DNA from: Anaeramoeba flamelloides
Taxonomy: Eukaryota > Metamonada > Anaeramoebidae
DNA length: 64,000 bases
Direction: 5' to 3'
Assembly (NCBI GenBank): GCA_027625915.1
Contig: JANTQA010000051.1
Span: 124,501-188,500, forward strand
The number at the start of each line of letters is the position of its first letter. The stretch's first letter is position 1. Positions 24,143 through 35,749 of this stretch are shown one piece after another. Both the position numbers and the translations under genes were made by a program. A model generated the notes under the pieces. The model was not told the DNA's origin. It saw only the letters and a list, made by a program, of their open reading frames with translations, and did not search any database.

Positions 24143-26207
24143 ATAATAAGAAATTTATTTTTCTTTGGATTTTATTGGAAACCAGAAATAATATTGGTAG
24201 AAGAAGAAAAATCGTTGGATTATAAAAAAAAACTACCAAATTATAATTAATAATCTGATCAAGCAAAATTTCAAATTCCTAAAAAATTCAAATTTAATAG
24301 TTATTAGGGGTTACTAATGGATAAAAGATAGAATATACCAGGTTGTTTTTCCTACAACTATTCCCCATAATGACTTTATTTTTGATTCTCCTGAAAATAT
24401 TTATTTTCTTTTAAAAGATCTTTTTGAAAAGTTTCTTCAGGTGATTCTTTCTGGAATTATTTCAATTAGATTCATCAAAACACTCTTGAAAAGTGATATT
24501 CATATGATTTTTATTTTTTTTAACACCTAAACATAATTATTTGTTTATGAAATTTATTTTCAGTAAGAATGGAATTTAGTTAAGTGAGAAATCCATAAAA
24601 GTTTCAGATATTGACTGAACATTCAGTTTTTGACAATTATAAGGATTTTGATTATAACAGCTTCATTATTTTCCTCTTTAACAATCTTCTTCAAATCATT
24701 ACAAAAATCTAAGAGTAATAATATTTTTATTAAAAGTTCTTTATTAATAGTGCTTGAATAATAAGTGGGACAAATTTTTTACTTCCTTTTCCTTATTTTT
24801 CTTATAAGGAAGTAAGTACATTTTACCATTTTGAAAAAATTTAATTCCATGAACCTTACTAAAAAAATATTTTTTTTGAGTGGTAACCGGATATTGAAAC
24901 TTTGAAATCAAAACACCATTCTCAACTCTATTTGTGGAAAGAAGCAATGCAATTCAGTGTTGAATCTTAAATTTTTCAATTTTTTGAACATTTTTTTTTA
25001 TTATTTTTTTTCGTTTTATTAAATTTGGTTTTGGATATAGAAAAGTGTTTATGCTGATAAGTATAATTAGCCAAAGAGTAAACCATAAAAATGTACCCGA
25101 AAAGGTGTGTATTTGAAACAAATATTTTCTTTTAGAAGACCAAACAAAAAAGATCATCTTTCCAATTAAATTTGTTGAAATCAAGAATGAAAAAAAAAAA
25201 ACATAAAAGCTAAATCTATTTTTCCAAATATTTGTTTTCTTTATATTCTTAATTTTTTTTAGTCCAATTAATTTATAACCTTGAATTTTTCGTCACATTA
25301 CTATTTATTATTATTTTACCAAAAATTTTGTTTACAAATTTGTTTTCAAAATTCAATTTTCAAATATTTTTTATCAAATCAAACCAAAATAAAGAATACT
25401 ATTTCACAAATTAAAAATATAACTGGTTGAATTCTTGGAATCAAAAAATAGTTAAAAAAGATTCAACTTTAAAATAAAAAAAATTTTTTAGAATAAATTT
25501 CAGTCAAATTCCGAATTATTTTTTGTTCACATTTTAATGAAAAATAAATAATTATCAAATCAAACAAATTTGTCAAATAAATCTTGATTTCTGAAGAGGA
25601 ATTCAAAAAACATCCTATTTTTTGAACCAAATCAAAAATTAGATGAATTAAATGAAAATAGGAAATTAAATTCATTTTGAGAAATTTTTTTGAAATAAAA
25701 TAGTAATTTCGTTTATCAAAAATTTTAAAAATAAAAGTATTTCCAAAGAAGAATTTAAAATAAAACCAAATTAAGAAGAAGCAATTGTATCAAATTTTAT
25801 TGATAAGAGCTTGAAATAAATGGTTTGTATTTATTTTTTTTTTTGATCAATCTTTTCGATTTTTTTTGATTTCATTTTTTTATTTGGTATGAAAATATAT
25901 TATACTATGATATATTCGACCACTCAAGTATTTATTTAAATATCAATATATTTGGTTAAAGAAATGATTTGAATCAATATAGTTTGGAAGAAATGATGGT
26001 ATTCAAAATTTGAAAAATGTACTTACTCCCTTAACTAAGAAATTTCAAACAAATAGAATGAAATTGGGGATCTTTGTGTATTTGTTTTTTGTAATATTTT
26101 GGATAATTTGTGTATGTTTGGTATACTTTGTGTGAAATAACAATCCTAAATGATAGACTCTGAAGAATTTGTCAAGATGAGAAAGAGATGAAAATAGATC
26201 CCATTTA
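24143..26207. other. Intron 1 interior, no gene seen; truncated MITE B at about 24749-24830
   Basis: AT-rich. At 24749-24830 a shortened family B copy (gcttgaataataagtggga ... aggaagtaa) has lost its centre and right end. Open frames at 24744-25184 and 25469-25675 are low-complexity and match nothing I know. Confidence 0.5.
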
Positions 26208-26379
26208 CTGGTATCTGAATTATAAATGGGAAAAAATTTTCAATTTAATTTTCAATTTCTTTTTTTAAATAGAACCCAAATCCACGAATTAGAAACTAAT
26301 TTTTTGAAAACGCAATTTAGTCAAAAAAAATATGGAAAAGGAAGTAAAAATTTATTCCCATTAATAATGCAAATACGAG
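26208..26379. mobile_element. MITE family B, copy 3
   Basis: Starts CTGGTATCTGAATTATAAAT after TA and ends gcaaatacgag before TA. Internal ggaaaaggaagtaaaaattt pairs with the left arm. Confidence 0.8.
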
Positions 26380-26691
26380 TAAATTTCAAATAACATTAAT
26401 TTCATGTTTGACTTCATTTGAAAGCCTTGTATTAAAATAAAATGAAAAAACAAGAAATGAATATCTTGTGAATGAAAAAATTTTTTTAAAAGATCAGGTT
26501 TGGTAAACACTTTGCCATAAAAGTGGGTACTGATAAATTCAAATCAATACCTGAAAATATTTTGCTTCATTTTCTTTTTTATACAAATTATTTTTAACAC
26601 AAGCTTTGAAGAAAGCATTTTATTCGTTTAAATGGGAAGAAACTTTGTAAAATTGGTTTCCTTTCAAAGGATTCTTTCTCTTGAGTTGTTT

Positions 26692-27126
26692 TAAGGATGA
26701 TATAAAATAAAGCCATCACGAGGAGTGTATGAAACAAAAAAAAATCAGTGAATTAGACTCTTTCTCTCTTTAGATACAGAAGAACTATTAAATTTCAATT
26801 TTTTATGAATGTATAATCGACATGATCAGATTCTTAATTGTAAATTGGTAATTAAAACCTAAACACAACCCTTTTGGTTCGAAGACAAGTATTGTCGAGT
26901 TTCCAATAAAAACCTCAAAAAAACCGAGTTAGAACAAAAAGGAATAGGTTGTAGTTTCTACTACGATCTTCTAATTAAGAATTTGATCTGGCAAATATTA
27001 CTTTACCTAAATTTTTTGAAATATAATTTATAGATCTTCTAAATCTATAGAGATAAAGAGTCCAATTCACTGATTTTTTAATTTTTATACACCCTTCGTG
27101 GAGACTTTATTTGAGATAATCCTTAA
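26692..27126. repeat. Long inverted repeat (foldback element), about 435 bp
   Basis: The left arm (aaggatgatataaaataaag, catcacgaggagtgtat, cagtgaattagactctttct) is mirrored by the right arm (agataaagagtccaattcac, acacccttcgtggagac, tttatttgagataatcctt), with a second pairing nearer the centre (gatcagattcttaattg with ttctaattaagaatttgatc). Mismatches are scattered, so it is older than the hairpin at 27541. Confidence 0.7.
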
Positions 27127-27540
27127 AAGTTTAAGTTCCGTGAGATTTCAAAAAGATGAAATTGAATTAAAATTTTAAAAAATTTATTTGAATTTATCAG
27201 TAAATTGAAAAGGTAGGAAATAGAATTTAATAAATGGTAAAACAAAAGACTCAATTCTGTCTCTTGAATGCTAAATGGAAAAACAATTTCTTTTATGCTC
27301 TGACAAAAATATTTTTCCAAAAATACATTGCAATTTGTGATCTCTATTTATTTGTTTGGTTCAATTTGGATATTTTGTTGTTATGCTTTGGTACACATTG
27401 TGTGAAATATTCACCCTAAGCTCTTCTCAGATTTCCAAATTTGGAAAACAGAAACTGCTAAATTCAAAACAATTTTTGTTCAAAATTTCGTTCAATTTCC
27501 ATTTTTGTAAATCATTGTAACTTCTGAGTTTGTTACAATG

Positions 27541-27778
27541 TGGCAAAAATCGGCAACGACGAAATTTGGCAAATCGAACTTTTATTTTAAGAATTCATTA
27601 TCAGTCAATTTGTTGTATTAATTTTCTCAACAAACACTTATTCGATTTTAATCCAAATTTCATCTATGCAATAGATATAACCTGAATATTCAAATGGACA
27701 ATAAAACAAATTGACTGATAATGAATTCTTAAAATAAAAGTTCGATTTGCCAAATTTCGCCGTTGCCGATTTTCGCCA
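27541..27778. repeat. Nearly perfect inverted repeat, 74-bp arms
   Basis: Arms 27541-27614 and 27705-27778 match at 72 of 74 positions by eye, around a loop of about 90 bases. They begin tggcaaaaatcggcaacg and end cattatcagtcaatttgtt. GC content is higher than that of the flanks. No ORF. Transcribed in either direction it would make a long dsRNA stem. Confidence 0.8.
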
Positions 27779-28100
27779 GATTCAATATTCCTCGTAACTT
27801 CGACCTTAAAAACAGTTCTTTGAAAAAGAATATTTCAAAGTTTAACTAATTTTTTGAAGTTTCTTACATTTTTAAGCCAATAAAATGATTTCTTCAAAGC
27901 TTGTGTAAAAAAATTTATTCAATGGAAAATGAATTATTAATTTTCGAATCTGTTTTTATATTTCTCAGTAATTCCAATCCAAAATTTTGATCCATTTAAT
28001 TTCAGAGAGCAGTAGAAACAATTTCATTCATAAAGTTACAAAGTCCTTGTTTATGTTATTCAAAAACAATTTGAAAAAATCAAAAAAGAGAATTATTTAC

Positions 28101-28278
28101 TTGCGGATTTTTCAACAGCATATTTGATAGATCCACAAGGACTATCCTCTGTATCACATTCCCCATTACCATTGCCACCCACTTCAACATATCGATCACA
28201 AGACGAGAAAACCTTGTTTGATAAAACTAAGAGTACAATTAAGAAAATAAAAGAATTTTTCCAAAGAATTTTTTTCAT
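28101..28278 (-). CDS. Exon 1 of the large secreted/membrane protein gene (signal peptide)
   Basis: Starts at ATG 28278-28276. Residues 1-26 form a signal peptide: basic MKKILWK, then the hydrophobic SFIFLIVLLVLS, then a polar KVFSS before the first mature cysteine. The mature start (CDRYVEVGGNGNGECD, then SPCGSIKYAVEKSA) is the usual N-terminal cap of beta-helix surface proteins. The donor is GCAA|GTAAATAATT, leaving one base of a codon (phase 1), which fits exon 2. The unspliced frame ends after three more codons. The next gene (29559, +) is head-to-head, with 1.28 kb between the two ATGs. Confidence 0.75.
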
Positions 28279-29558
28279 TTCAAAAGAAAAGAAAAAAAAA
28301 CACTTAAACAGGTTTGTAATCAGAAGATAAAAAATGGCAAAATATTTTTTTTCTTTTCGAGATTTCTGAAATTTCCTTTAGTTTGTTCTTTTTGAGATTA
28401 AAAAACAAGAGTTAAAATTAATGTTAATTGTCAAAGAAAAAGATCAAAATTTTCATTTGTCATTGAAAAAAGCACTTTCAAAGAACGAAAATAAACCCAT
28501 CAAAAATCCTATTTCGATTCGAGGAAAATAATAATTTTAGGCTGGTTTACGGAATTAGTAAATGACAAGTTCTATGATGGCTAAAAAATCTGTTTTTGGC
28601 AATCTGAATGAAACATTTATTCCCTTTATTTTGCAACAAATATTATTGATCAATTTAATTGCCGAATATGGAAAATTTTTCATAAAAAGATTTTTTTTAC
28701 AAATTTTTAATATTTCCTTTGAACTATTTCATCCCATTTGAAAATTTAACAAATTGATGAAAGTGTTGGTTGTAGTCTTTGAAGAAAAAGTGAAATGTGT
28801 TTCATTTTTGAGTGTTTGAAAAAAAATAATCCTTATTTTGACAACAACAATCCGAAGTTCTCATTTGTCTGTAGAAACTTTGTTGGTAAATAGAAGCCTC
28901 CAACTCTAGTTTGTACTTTGATTGTTTTTAGTTATCAACTTTTTGAAACAAATACAATATTTATTTTGGGTTTATTATTGGTTTCTTTGATAGGTTGGTG
29001 TAGAGTTCTTCTACTGGTATTTGAATCCTAAATGGGAAAAAATTTTCACTTCATTTTCAATTTACTTTTTCAAATAGAACCACAAAGTACAACCTATTTC
29101 TTTGAAAACTGTGTTCTTGTTAAAGAAAAATATAGAAAAGGAAGTGAAAATTTTTTTCCCATTTGGGATTCAAATACCATTAGGATGAGATCTAATTCAA
29201 AAGACCAAACGAACAAATCAGAAAAAAAAGGTGACACCTGTTTTCTTGGAAGCTTCTATTTGAAAAGAGTTTGGAAAAACACTTGAAAAGAAAAACTAAT
29301 TTCGCTTTTATTATTCAAAAGTTCACCAAGAAATTAAGTTGAAAGACAATGTGTAACACTTCTTTTTGAAGACACTCAATGTTAGATTTTTTTTTTGGAT
29401 AATTGGCATTACTATTACTTGAATGGATAATTCCAAAATTTGAACGCTTTATCGCAAATTCCATAATTTCTTCACAAATCATTTTTTTCCATTCTAAAAT
29501 TCATCTTTATAAATCCTGAATATTTCAAATACAAAAACTTACACAGACAACAACAAAA
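28279..29558. other. Shared upstream region of two divergent genes, containing MITE B copy 4
   Basis: 1,280 bp between the start codons of the beta-helix gene (-) and the B-box gene (+). No clear TATA or motif pair can be singled out at this AT content. A segment at 28605-28660 (ttccctttattttgcaacaaat) recurs at 58822-58855. Confidence 0.5.
29014..29180. mobile_element. MITE family B, copy 4
   Basis: CTGGTATTTGAATCCTAAATG at the left and ggattcaaatacca at the right, both next to TA. Lies in the intergenic region between two divergent genes. Confidence 0.85.
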
Positions 29559-29772
29559 ATGACTTCTTATTTCCCAATCGAACGAAAAGAAAAAGAAAAT
29601 AAAGAAGAAGAAGAAACAGTAACAGTTTGGTGTGACGTTTGCCTTACAGACAATAAAAAGGTTGCTGCGATAATTTATTGCCACGACTGTAAAGAAAACC
29701 AATGCGAAGAATGTGACCTGATGCACAAAAGCAGAAAATTTAAGGATCATTCTCGAACAGATCTGAAACAAA
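29559..29772 (+). CDS. Exon 1 of a B-box/coiled-coil/filamin/TLDc protein gene
   Basis: ATG 29559, then an acidic linker and a B-box zinc finger at about residues 24-66: WCDVCLTDNKK, YCHDC, CEECDLMH, and a final KFKDH. The exon ends LKQ-A|GTTTGTGG at 29772 in phase 1. The next exon on the strand with a matching phase encodes a second B-box (32473). Joined to 32473-33003 and 39207-40777 the protein is about 771 residues: B-boxes at about 24-66, 83-115 and 257-290, coiled coils at about 120-245 and 295-420, filamin repeat about 455-560, TLDc about 590-771. The link from exon 1 to exon 2 is less certain than that from exon 2 to exon 3, because the pseudogene copy lacks exon 1. Such proteins resemble TRIM-like scaffolds without a RING; substrates are unknown. 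Confidence 0.6.
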
Positions 29773-31709
29773 GTTTGTGGTTTTCCTTTTTTGTTTTTTT
29801 TTTTGCTCTCTTTTGTTCCTTTGATTCCTTTAGTTCTTTACATTTATTCAAAATCAAAAACGAAACTTTTTTTTTTTAATTTTTGTACTTATGAATTTCC
29901 TTTGATTCTGTCTCCTCATAAAAAAAAACAACACCTTCAAATAAACTGTGTTGTGAAACTTTATTCAAAAATTTAATTGCTGTTATAAAAAAAAAAAAAA
30001 AAAAGTCTCTCTGTTGATACCGATAAATTACAAAATATTTCAAAGCAATTTTGAATTCAATTCCCATTTTATGAAGCCCTTAAAACTATTCTTTACAATG
30101 GGTGTCTTGAAGATCAACTAATTCGACAAGTTTTTTTTAAATTTAAGGGATTAGCGTCGCCATAGATTTCTCTATAATCAAAGTATGCTGAAATTGGGTG
30201 TAAATGGTATTAGTGCGCCATGGCTCAAATAGTTTCTGTGAATCTAAAAAATCTATTTGAAATCCTATTGCACATTAAATTATTACATTTTTTTACTAAG
30301 GATCACTATTAAAAATTTTCATTTTGAAAAAATTTTTTTTAAATTCCTTTTTCCAAATCTTAAAAATAGAAACTCAAATAAACAGTTTTCTGGTATTAAT
30401 AATTCATATTTAGAACTTCCAAAAGTAACTATTTTTAGAATTTTTGAATTTCAAAGATTAACTCAATAATGATCAACACAAAAAACCCAAAGACTGATTA
30501 GTTTTGTTTCCTTTTGATAAAGCTTAATTGTAACATCAATTTATTTCCAATATTTTAAAAATAATTTGTCTACAAAATCTAAAAAGTTAATTATTTAATT
30601 TTTATAAAAAAACGAATTTTTTAACAACTAATCTACATTTCTCCATAAATTTAAGAAAGTTATTTTAAAATATGAATTTTTTTTTTCTTATTATAATTAT
30701 TAATTTTTATTATACTTTTATTTGCTAAATATTTAAAAAAATTGAGAAATAATAAAAAAATCATATGATTCTTTTTAATCTTTGTGTCGTGATTACGATT
30801 TTACTATCATTAATTAAAATTGTGTTAATAATTATTTGTTGGGAAATAATCAAATTAAAAAATATTTTTTTATTTTTATTATTGATTGAAGAGAGGCGAT
30901 TCAACAAAATTACTTTCTGTTTGTCTGAAACTCAAAATTTATATTTAGAGTTTTTTATCCTGAACTATAATATATGCAAGATTATAATTCATAGGATATC
31001 TTTTCTTTAAAAAATGAAAAAAAAAAATTTTTATTTCGAAACAAAGAAAAGAAAAAGAGAAAGAACTGAAAGAGAGTAATAAAAAAATAATAATAATAAT
31101 AAAAAAATTAAAAACTTTATTGAAAAGTTTTTTTTGTGATTCCAAGTGTTGAATGGGTTGGTGGTTGTTTACTTTTATGCTTTTTTTTGTATCTCCACCA
31201 TAATTTGTTTTAATAAAGAGATCTAAATATTTGAACAGTTATAGATCAAATGAAATAGGTTGCTTAATTAAATTTTGATTTAGAATTTTAGAGATAGTAT
31301 ACATCTATAAAGTGCTTGAGTTTTGAAGAATAAGAATTGGTTTTCAAAATTTTTATTCTTTGCTTTTGTTTTTTTTTTTTTGTTTTTTTTTGCTTTTTGA
31401 AAGTTTCCCAAATCTTGTTTTCGCAAAATCTCAGTACAAGATACCGAATAGACAGTAAAAACCCAGTCTAAGTAAAGCAACGACATATTGCAAGGAAAGG
31501 TCGATTAGATTCACTTCCTTTGGTTTCAAATTGAATCAGATGGATTCAGTTCTTTCCAGTTGCATAAGCCCAGTTCAATTCGTTTAAGATATGATCAAGT
31601 TAGTTGAAGATCTAATCGTGAACAAGTTTATCAATTCTTATAATGATTTTTCTTTCCTTTTACTCTCCCAAACACCTAAAAAACAAAAAGAGTGTGAAAT
31701 CAAGGAACC

Positions 31710-31990
31710 TAAGGAACCCAAGGAAACCCAAGGAACCCAAGGAACCCAAGGAACCCAAGGAACCCAAGGAACCCAAGGAACCCAAGGAACCCAAGGAACC
31801 CAAGGAACCCAAGGAACCCAAGGAACCCAAGGAACCCAAGGAACCCAAGGAACCCAAGGAACCCAAGGAACCCAAGGAACCCAAGGAACCCAAGGAACCC
31901 AAGGAACCCAAGGAACCCAAGGAACCCAAGGAACCCAAGGAACCCAAGGAACCCAAGGAACCCAAGGAACCCAAGGAACCCAAGGAACTC
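31710..31990 (+). repeat. Minisatellite (ggaacccaa)n, about 28 nearly identical units
   Basis: A 9-bp unit repeated without visible interruption from about 31735 to 31986, with a few variant units at the start (gaacctaag, gaaacccaa). Because 9 is divisible by 3 and the unit lacks stops in most frames, long frames appear on both strands (Gly-Thr-Gln, Glu-Pro-Lys, Leu-Gly-Ser, Leu-Gly-Phe repeats). None is supported as a gene. It lies in the proposed intron 1 of the B-box gene. Homogeneity implies recent expansion. Confidence 0.85.
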
Positions 31991-32472
31991 AAACAACTTA
32001 AAAAGGGAAATTTGGAAAGATAAAAAGTATAAAAAATCAAAAATTATTTTTTTATTTTTCTAGTTGAATTTTACAAGTTGAATTTGCAAGTTTTAGAAAA
32101 GTATTTTGGAAAAATGTTTAATTTGATAATTTGATGATTTTTCTCATATTTTTAAGATTAAACAAAAAAAAAATAGTTTCGAAAACTACACCTAATCAAG
32201 ATCATTTTTTTTCAAATTTAGGAATATTTATTGTAATTTTTTTGAAATTAAGTAGATTTTTTAAACTTGGGTTATTTTTAAAACTTTAGTGATATTATTT
32301 TGAAATTTATATTTTTGTACACTTCTATTTTAAAGACAACAATATTTCTTTCTTCTTTTGTTATACTTTTAAAAAAAAAAAAAATTAAAAAATTAATTCT
32401 TTCTCTTTTCTTCTATTTCTTCGTCAATCTTATTTTTTTTATAAAAAAAAACAATAAATCTAATAAACAAAG

Positions 32473-33003
32473 AAGAAAATCGAAACATTGCTAGGACAAA
32501 TAAATGTCCAATTCATCAAAATACCAAACTGTCAAGATATTGTAAAAATTGTCAAAAATTAATTTGTGACAAATGTAGCTTTGAACATTCAAATCACGAA
32601 ACAATTTCATTTGATCAACCAATGGATTTTTATAAAGAATTGATCAACAAACAAAAAATATACACTCAAAATCATTTTGAAAGAATCAATGAAAACTTTG
32701 AACAATTAAATTATTCTGAAAAGAAGTTGAAAGGTAAAAAAGAAAAAATTCTAAGAGAAATATCAGAATTTTATTTGAATCAAAAAAAGCTATTAGACTT
32801 ACTTGAACAAAATGAAAAAAAATTAACTAATAATTTTTTTGAACAAATTTCAATAATTATGAAAAAAGAAAAACAAGCAATCAATAATTCAAAACATTCA
32901 ACACAAAAATTGCTCAAACAATTTTTAGAATTGGAAAGCAATATAAACCAATCAAATTCATTTGGATTTTTTAAATTATTTTCTCAAATGGAATGTAACA
33001 AAG
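32473..33003 (+). CDS. Exon 2 of the B-box/coiled-coil/filamin/TLDc gene
   Basis: The frame is open well before the ATG at 32622: it encodes NKCPIHQNTKLSRYCKNC, then LICDKCSFEHSNHETISFD, a B-box (C-x2-H ... C-x2-C ... C-x2-C ... H-x2-H). A coiled coil follows (DFYKELINKQK to about LESNINQSN). Acceptor candidates at caaag| (32471-32472) or aagaag| (32474-32475) give phase 1; ctag| at 32494 would give phase 2. I prefer phase 1 because it fits exon 1 and because the pseudogene has attcag| at the equivalent place. The donor is AAAG|GTTTGAAA at 33003, phase 1. Confidence 0.7.
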
Positions 33004-33724
33004 GTTTGAAATTTACTTTCTTTCTTTAGATTTTTTTATTTTTCCTTTGGATTTTTTTATAATATTCGAATTTTTTTTTTTTTTTATGTGACTTATTATT
33101 TTGAAAATTTTTTTGTTACTGTTAAGGGTTCAATGAAAAAATCATTTAATCTGGTAATGAGACAGAATTTTATATAAACCCCAATTCAAAATTTTTAACA
33201 CACCAAAATTCGTTTTGTGAAAAAAAAAAAACTTATTTAATCAATTCAAGAAGATTTACCAAATTAGAACCATTCACTAATTGAAAAGTTAACACTTTTT
33301 TATAAATTACAATACTCACAAAACAATAAATAAATAATTATCAATACAAATAAATCATAAGTGTGTTAAAAATTTTGGAGAGAGCATAACAAAAAAAATA
33401 CATTGGTAAATTTGTTGAAATTCTATTAGGAATATTGATCGATCAAAGGTTAGATACTACCAACTAATTTTATTTGAGTTCTTCTATTTGGAACAACTTG
33501 ACTTTAACCTAATATCAATTGTTCAAAAAAATTTGGATCGAACAAAACAAATTACGTAATTCAAACAATGAAATGAATAATCAAAAAAACTAAAAGATGA
33601 AAAAATGATTTTCATATTTTACAAAAATCAAAATTATTTCCAATTTCAATGAAATTATATTATTGTGATTGCTTGGACCGTTTTAGCTGTGTGGAAAATT
33701 TTGGAATTTTAGTTTAGATTAAAT

Positions 33725-33840
33725 TTGAGACTTCTTTCGTGACTAAATTCGTGACTAAATTTGAAACTTCTTTCGTGACTAAATCCGTGACTTCTTTCGT
33801 AACTAAATTCGTTACTAAATTATGTAACTTTCAATTCAAA
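33725..33840. repeat. Tandem repeat at the centre of the D palindrome
   Basis: Variants of cttctttcgtgactaaat and ttcgtgactaaattt occur about six times in 115 bp, with an imperfect higher-order period. It marks the symmetry centre of the palindrome. Confidence 0.7.
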
Positions 33841-34201
33841 GAGCATCTAAAATAGACATAGTCATTCGAAGTAATTTGAAACTGAAACTAAAATTCCAAA
33901 TTTTTCCACACAGCTAAAACGGTCCAAACAAATCACAATAATACAATTTCATTCAAATTGGAAATAATTTTGATTTTTGTAAAATATGAAAATCATTTTT
34001 TCATCTTTTAGTTTTTTGTTTTCATTTCATTTTTTGAATTACGTAACTTGTTTTGTTGGATCAAAATTTTTTTCAAAGATTGATATTAGGATAAAGTTGG
34101 GTTTTTCAAAATAGAAGAACTCAAATAAAATTAGTTGGTAGTATTAATTCCTTTGATTAATCAATATTTCCTAATAGAATTTAAACAAATTTATCAATTT
34201 A

Positions 34202-35345
34202 TATGTCTTAATATACGGGGACAATGTTTTTTTTAAAGAATTTGTTTTAATGAATATAGAATGCTAAATTTGATTAGAATATTGTTAAAACCGGCCCCCA
34301 ATTCACTATTTGAGTTCGACAAACCCCCATAATCTTTTACTTAAAATCGAAAAAAAAATAAAAATATTTTCAACGTTTTAGTATTTTGTAATTACTAAAA
34401 TCAAAATAATTTTAAAGATCTGTCAATAAGGGTTTGAGTTTGCTGTTTTTTCTTCCAAAATTCGAATAAATAAAGAAAACCATTTTATTTCTTTGTAAAA
34501 ATGGAAATTTTATTTAAAATTTTTTTCTTGAAAAAATACAACTCCTGTTTTTTTGTACCGAGTGGAAAACACTCCACCAAAACAAAACAATTTTAAACCC
34601 AAAATTGAAATTAAACTATTCTTTCTATGTGTTGAGAAAATAAATTGCTCTTTTTTGTTCTTTTCTTCAACTAAAAAAAGATAAAATATAATTACTACCA
34701 AACACTCAAGCTACAAACAGTTTTATTCCTGATGTGTATTTGTAATTTTTGAAATCCATTTTGTAATAAATAATCTCAAAAAGTAAATCTCATGAATGAA
34801 AATGAGTACCAAATCCCCGATGTCTATTATGGATTTAATTTTTGAATAAAAAATTTCACTTCTAAAAAAGCAATTAAACACGATTTTCCAGTCTTACTCT
34901 TCACCGAATTCCGTTTTATCCTTTAGAATTCGAAATTGAAATGATTGTTTTCCAAAAAAATTATTCCAAAAAAATAAAATACCCTCTTATTTTTACGAAA
35001 AAATCGTAGTATTTCAAGACATTTTAGTTTTTTATTACAAATCTATTTTGTATCAATCTCTTATGATCAAAAAACCGAGTATCTAAGCCTTTTTAACCAT
35101 GTTAAATTCAAATTTTAATAAGTAACTCTTCATTCAATCCCAAATTAATAGATTTTTAATTATGTTTCCAAAATAAGTAAAAAATGTTTTCAGTTTTTTA
35201 TCTTTGAATTTTTTTCTTTATTAGTTTATTGATCAACAATTCCCATTCAATTTTTAATAATAGCATAAGAGTGAATATTATTTTTGGTGTCAATTGTAGG
35301 AAATTAGAAAAAATAAAAAATACCGAAATTGTAGCGAAAGACATA
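34202..35345 (+). mobile_element. 1.14-kb element (TATGTCTT...AAGACATA) inserted in a D repeat
   Basis: It starts TATGTCTTAATATACGGGG and ends gcgaaAGACATA, with short inverted ends and a TA at the target. An inverse copy of nearly the same length lies at 59866-61012, and the uninterrupted D copy at 1260-1300 shows the empty site, so the boundaries are firm. Near the right end a frame is conserved between copies (NNSHSIFNNSIRVNIIFG, then KLEKIKNTEI) and is preceded by a hydrophobic signal-like stretch. No transposase is recognisable; it is probably nonautonomous. Confidence 0.75.
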
Positions 35346-35749
35346 TTTTTTTTCTAAGCTCTCTCTCCAAAATTTTTATAACACACCCTTGATTTATTAG
35401 TATTGGTAGTTATCTATTTTTTGTTTTGTAGGTATTGTAATTTATAAACAATTGTTAATATTTCAGTTAGTGAATGGCTATAATTTGGTATTTTTTCTTG
35501 AATTGATTAAATACTTTTTTTTTTTTCAAAAATTGAATTTTGGTGTGTTAAAAATTATGAATAGACGTTTAATTTAGTTTTCTAAAAAAAAAAGAAAGGG
35601 TCTAAAAAAATAAATAAAATGTACAAAAAGAATAGAAAAAAATTAAATTAAGAAATTAAAAATAATTGATGTGAGAAACTTGAAGTCTTTTGATTCAAAT
35701 GAATTTACGTGTATATAGGCGATTACTGGTTATTTTGTCTTGAGCACCA

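Larger units (their letters stand above)
33176..35580. repeat. Palindrome of two D repeats, right arm split by a 1.14-kb insertion
   Basis: Left arm 33176-33722 and right arm 33890-34201 plus 35346-35580 are inverse copies of repeat D (aaaattttggagagagc against ctctctccaaaattttt; ccaactaattttatttgag against ctcaaataaaattagttgg). The central spacer 33725-33840 is a short tandem repeat built on ttcgtgactaaat. The whole lies in intron 2 of the B-box gene. The arms are close enough in sequence to fold into a stem of about 550 bp. Confidence 0.75.

Noticed and set aside
31591-32040. Long frames of GTQ, EPK, LGS or LGF repeats
   Set aside because: All come from the 9-bp minisatellite, which is open in most frames on both strands; flanking codons show no gene.
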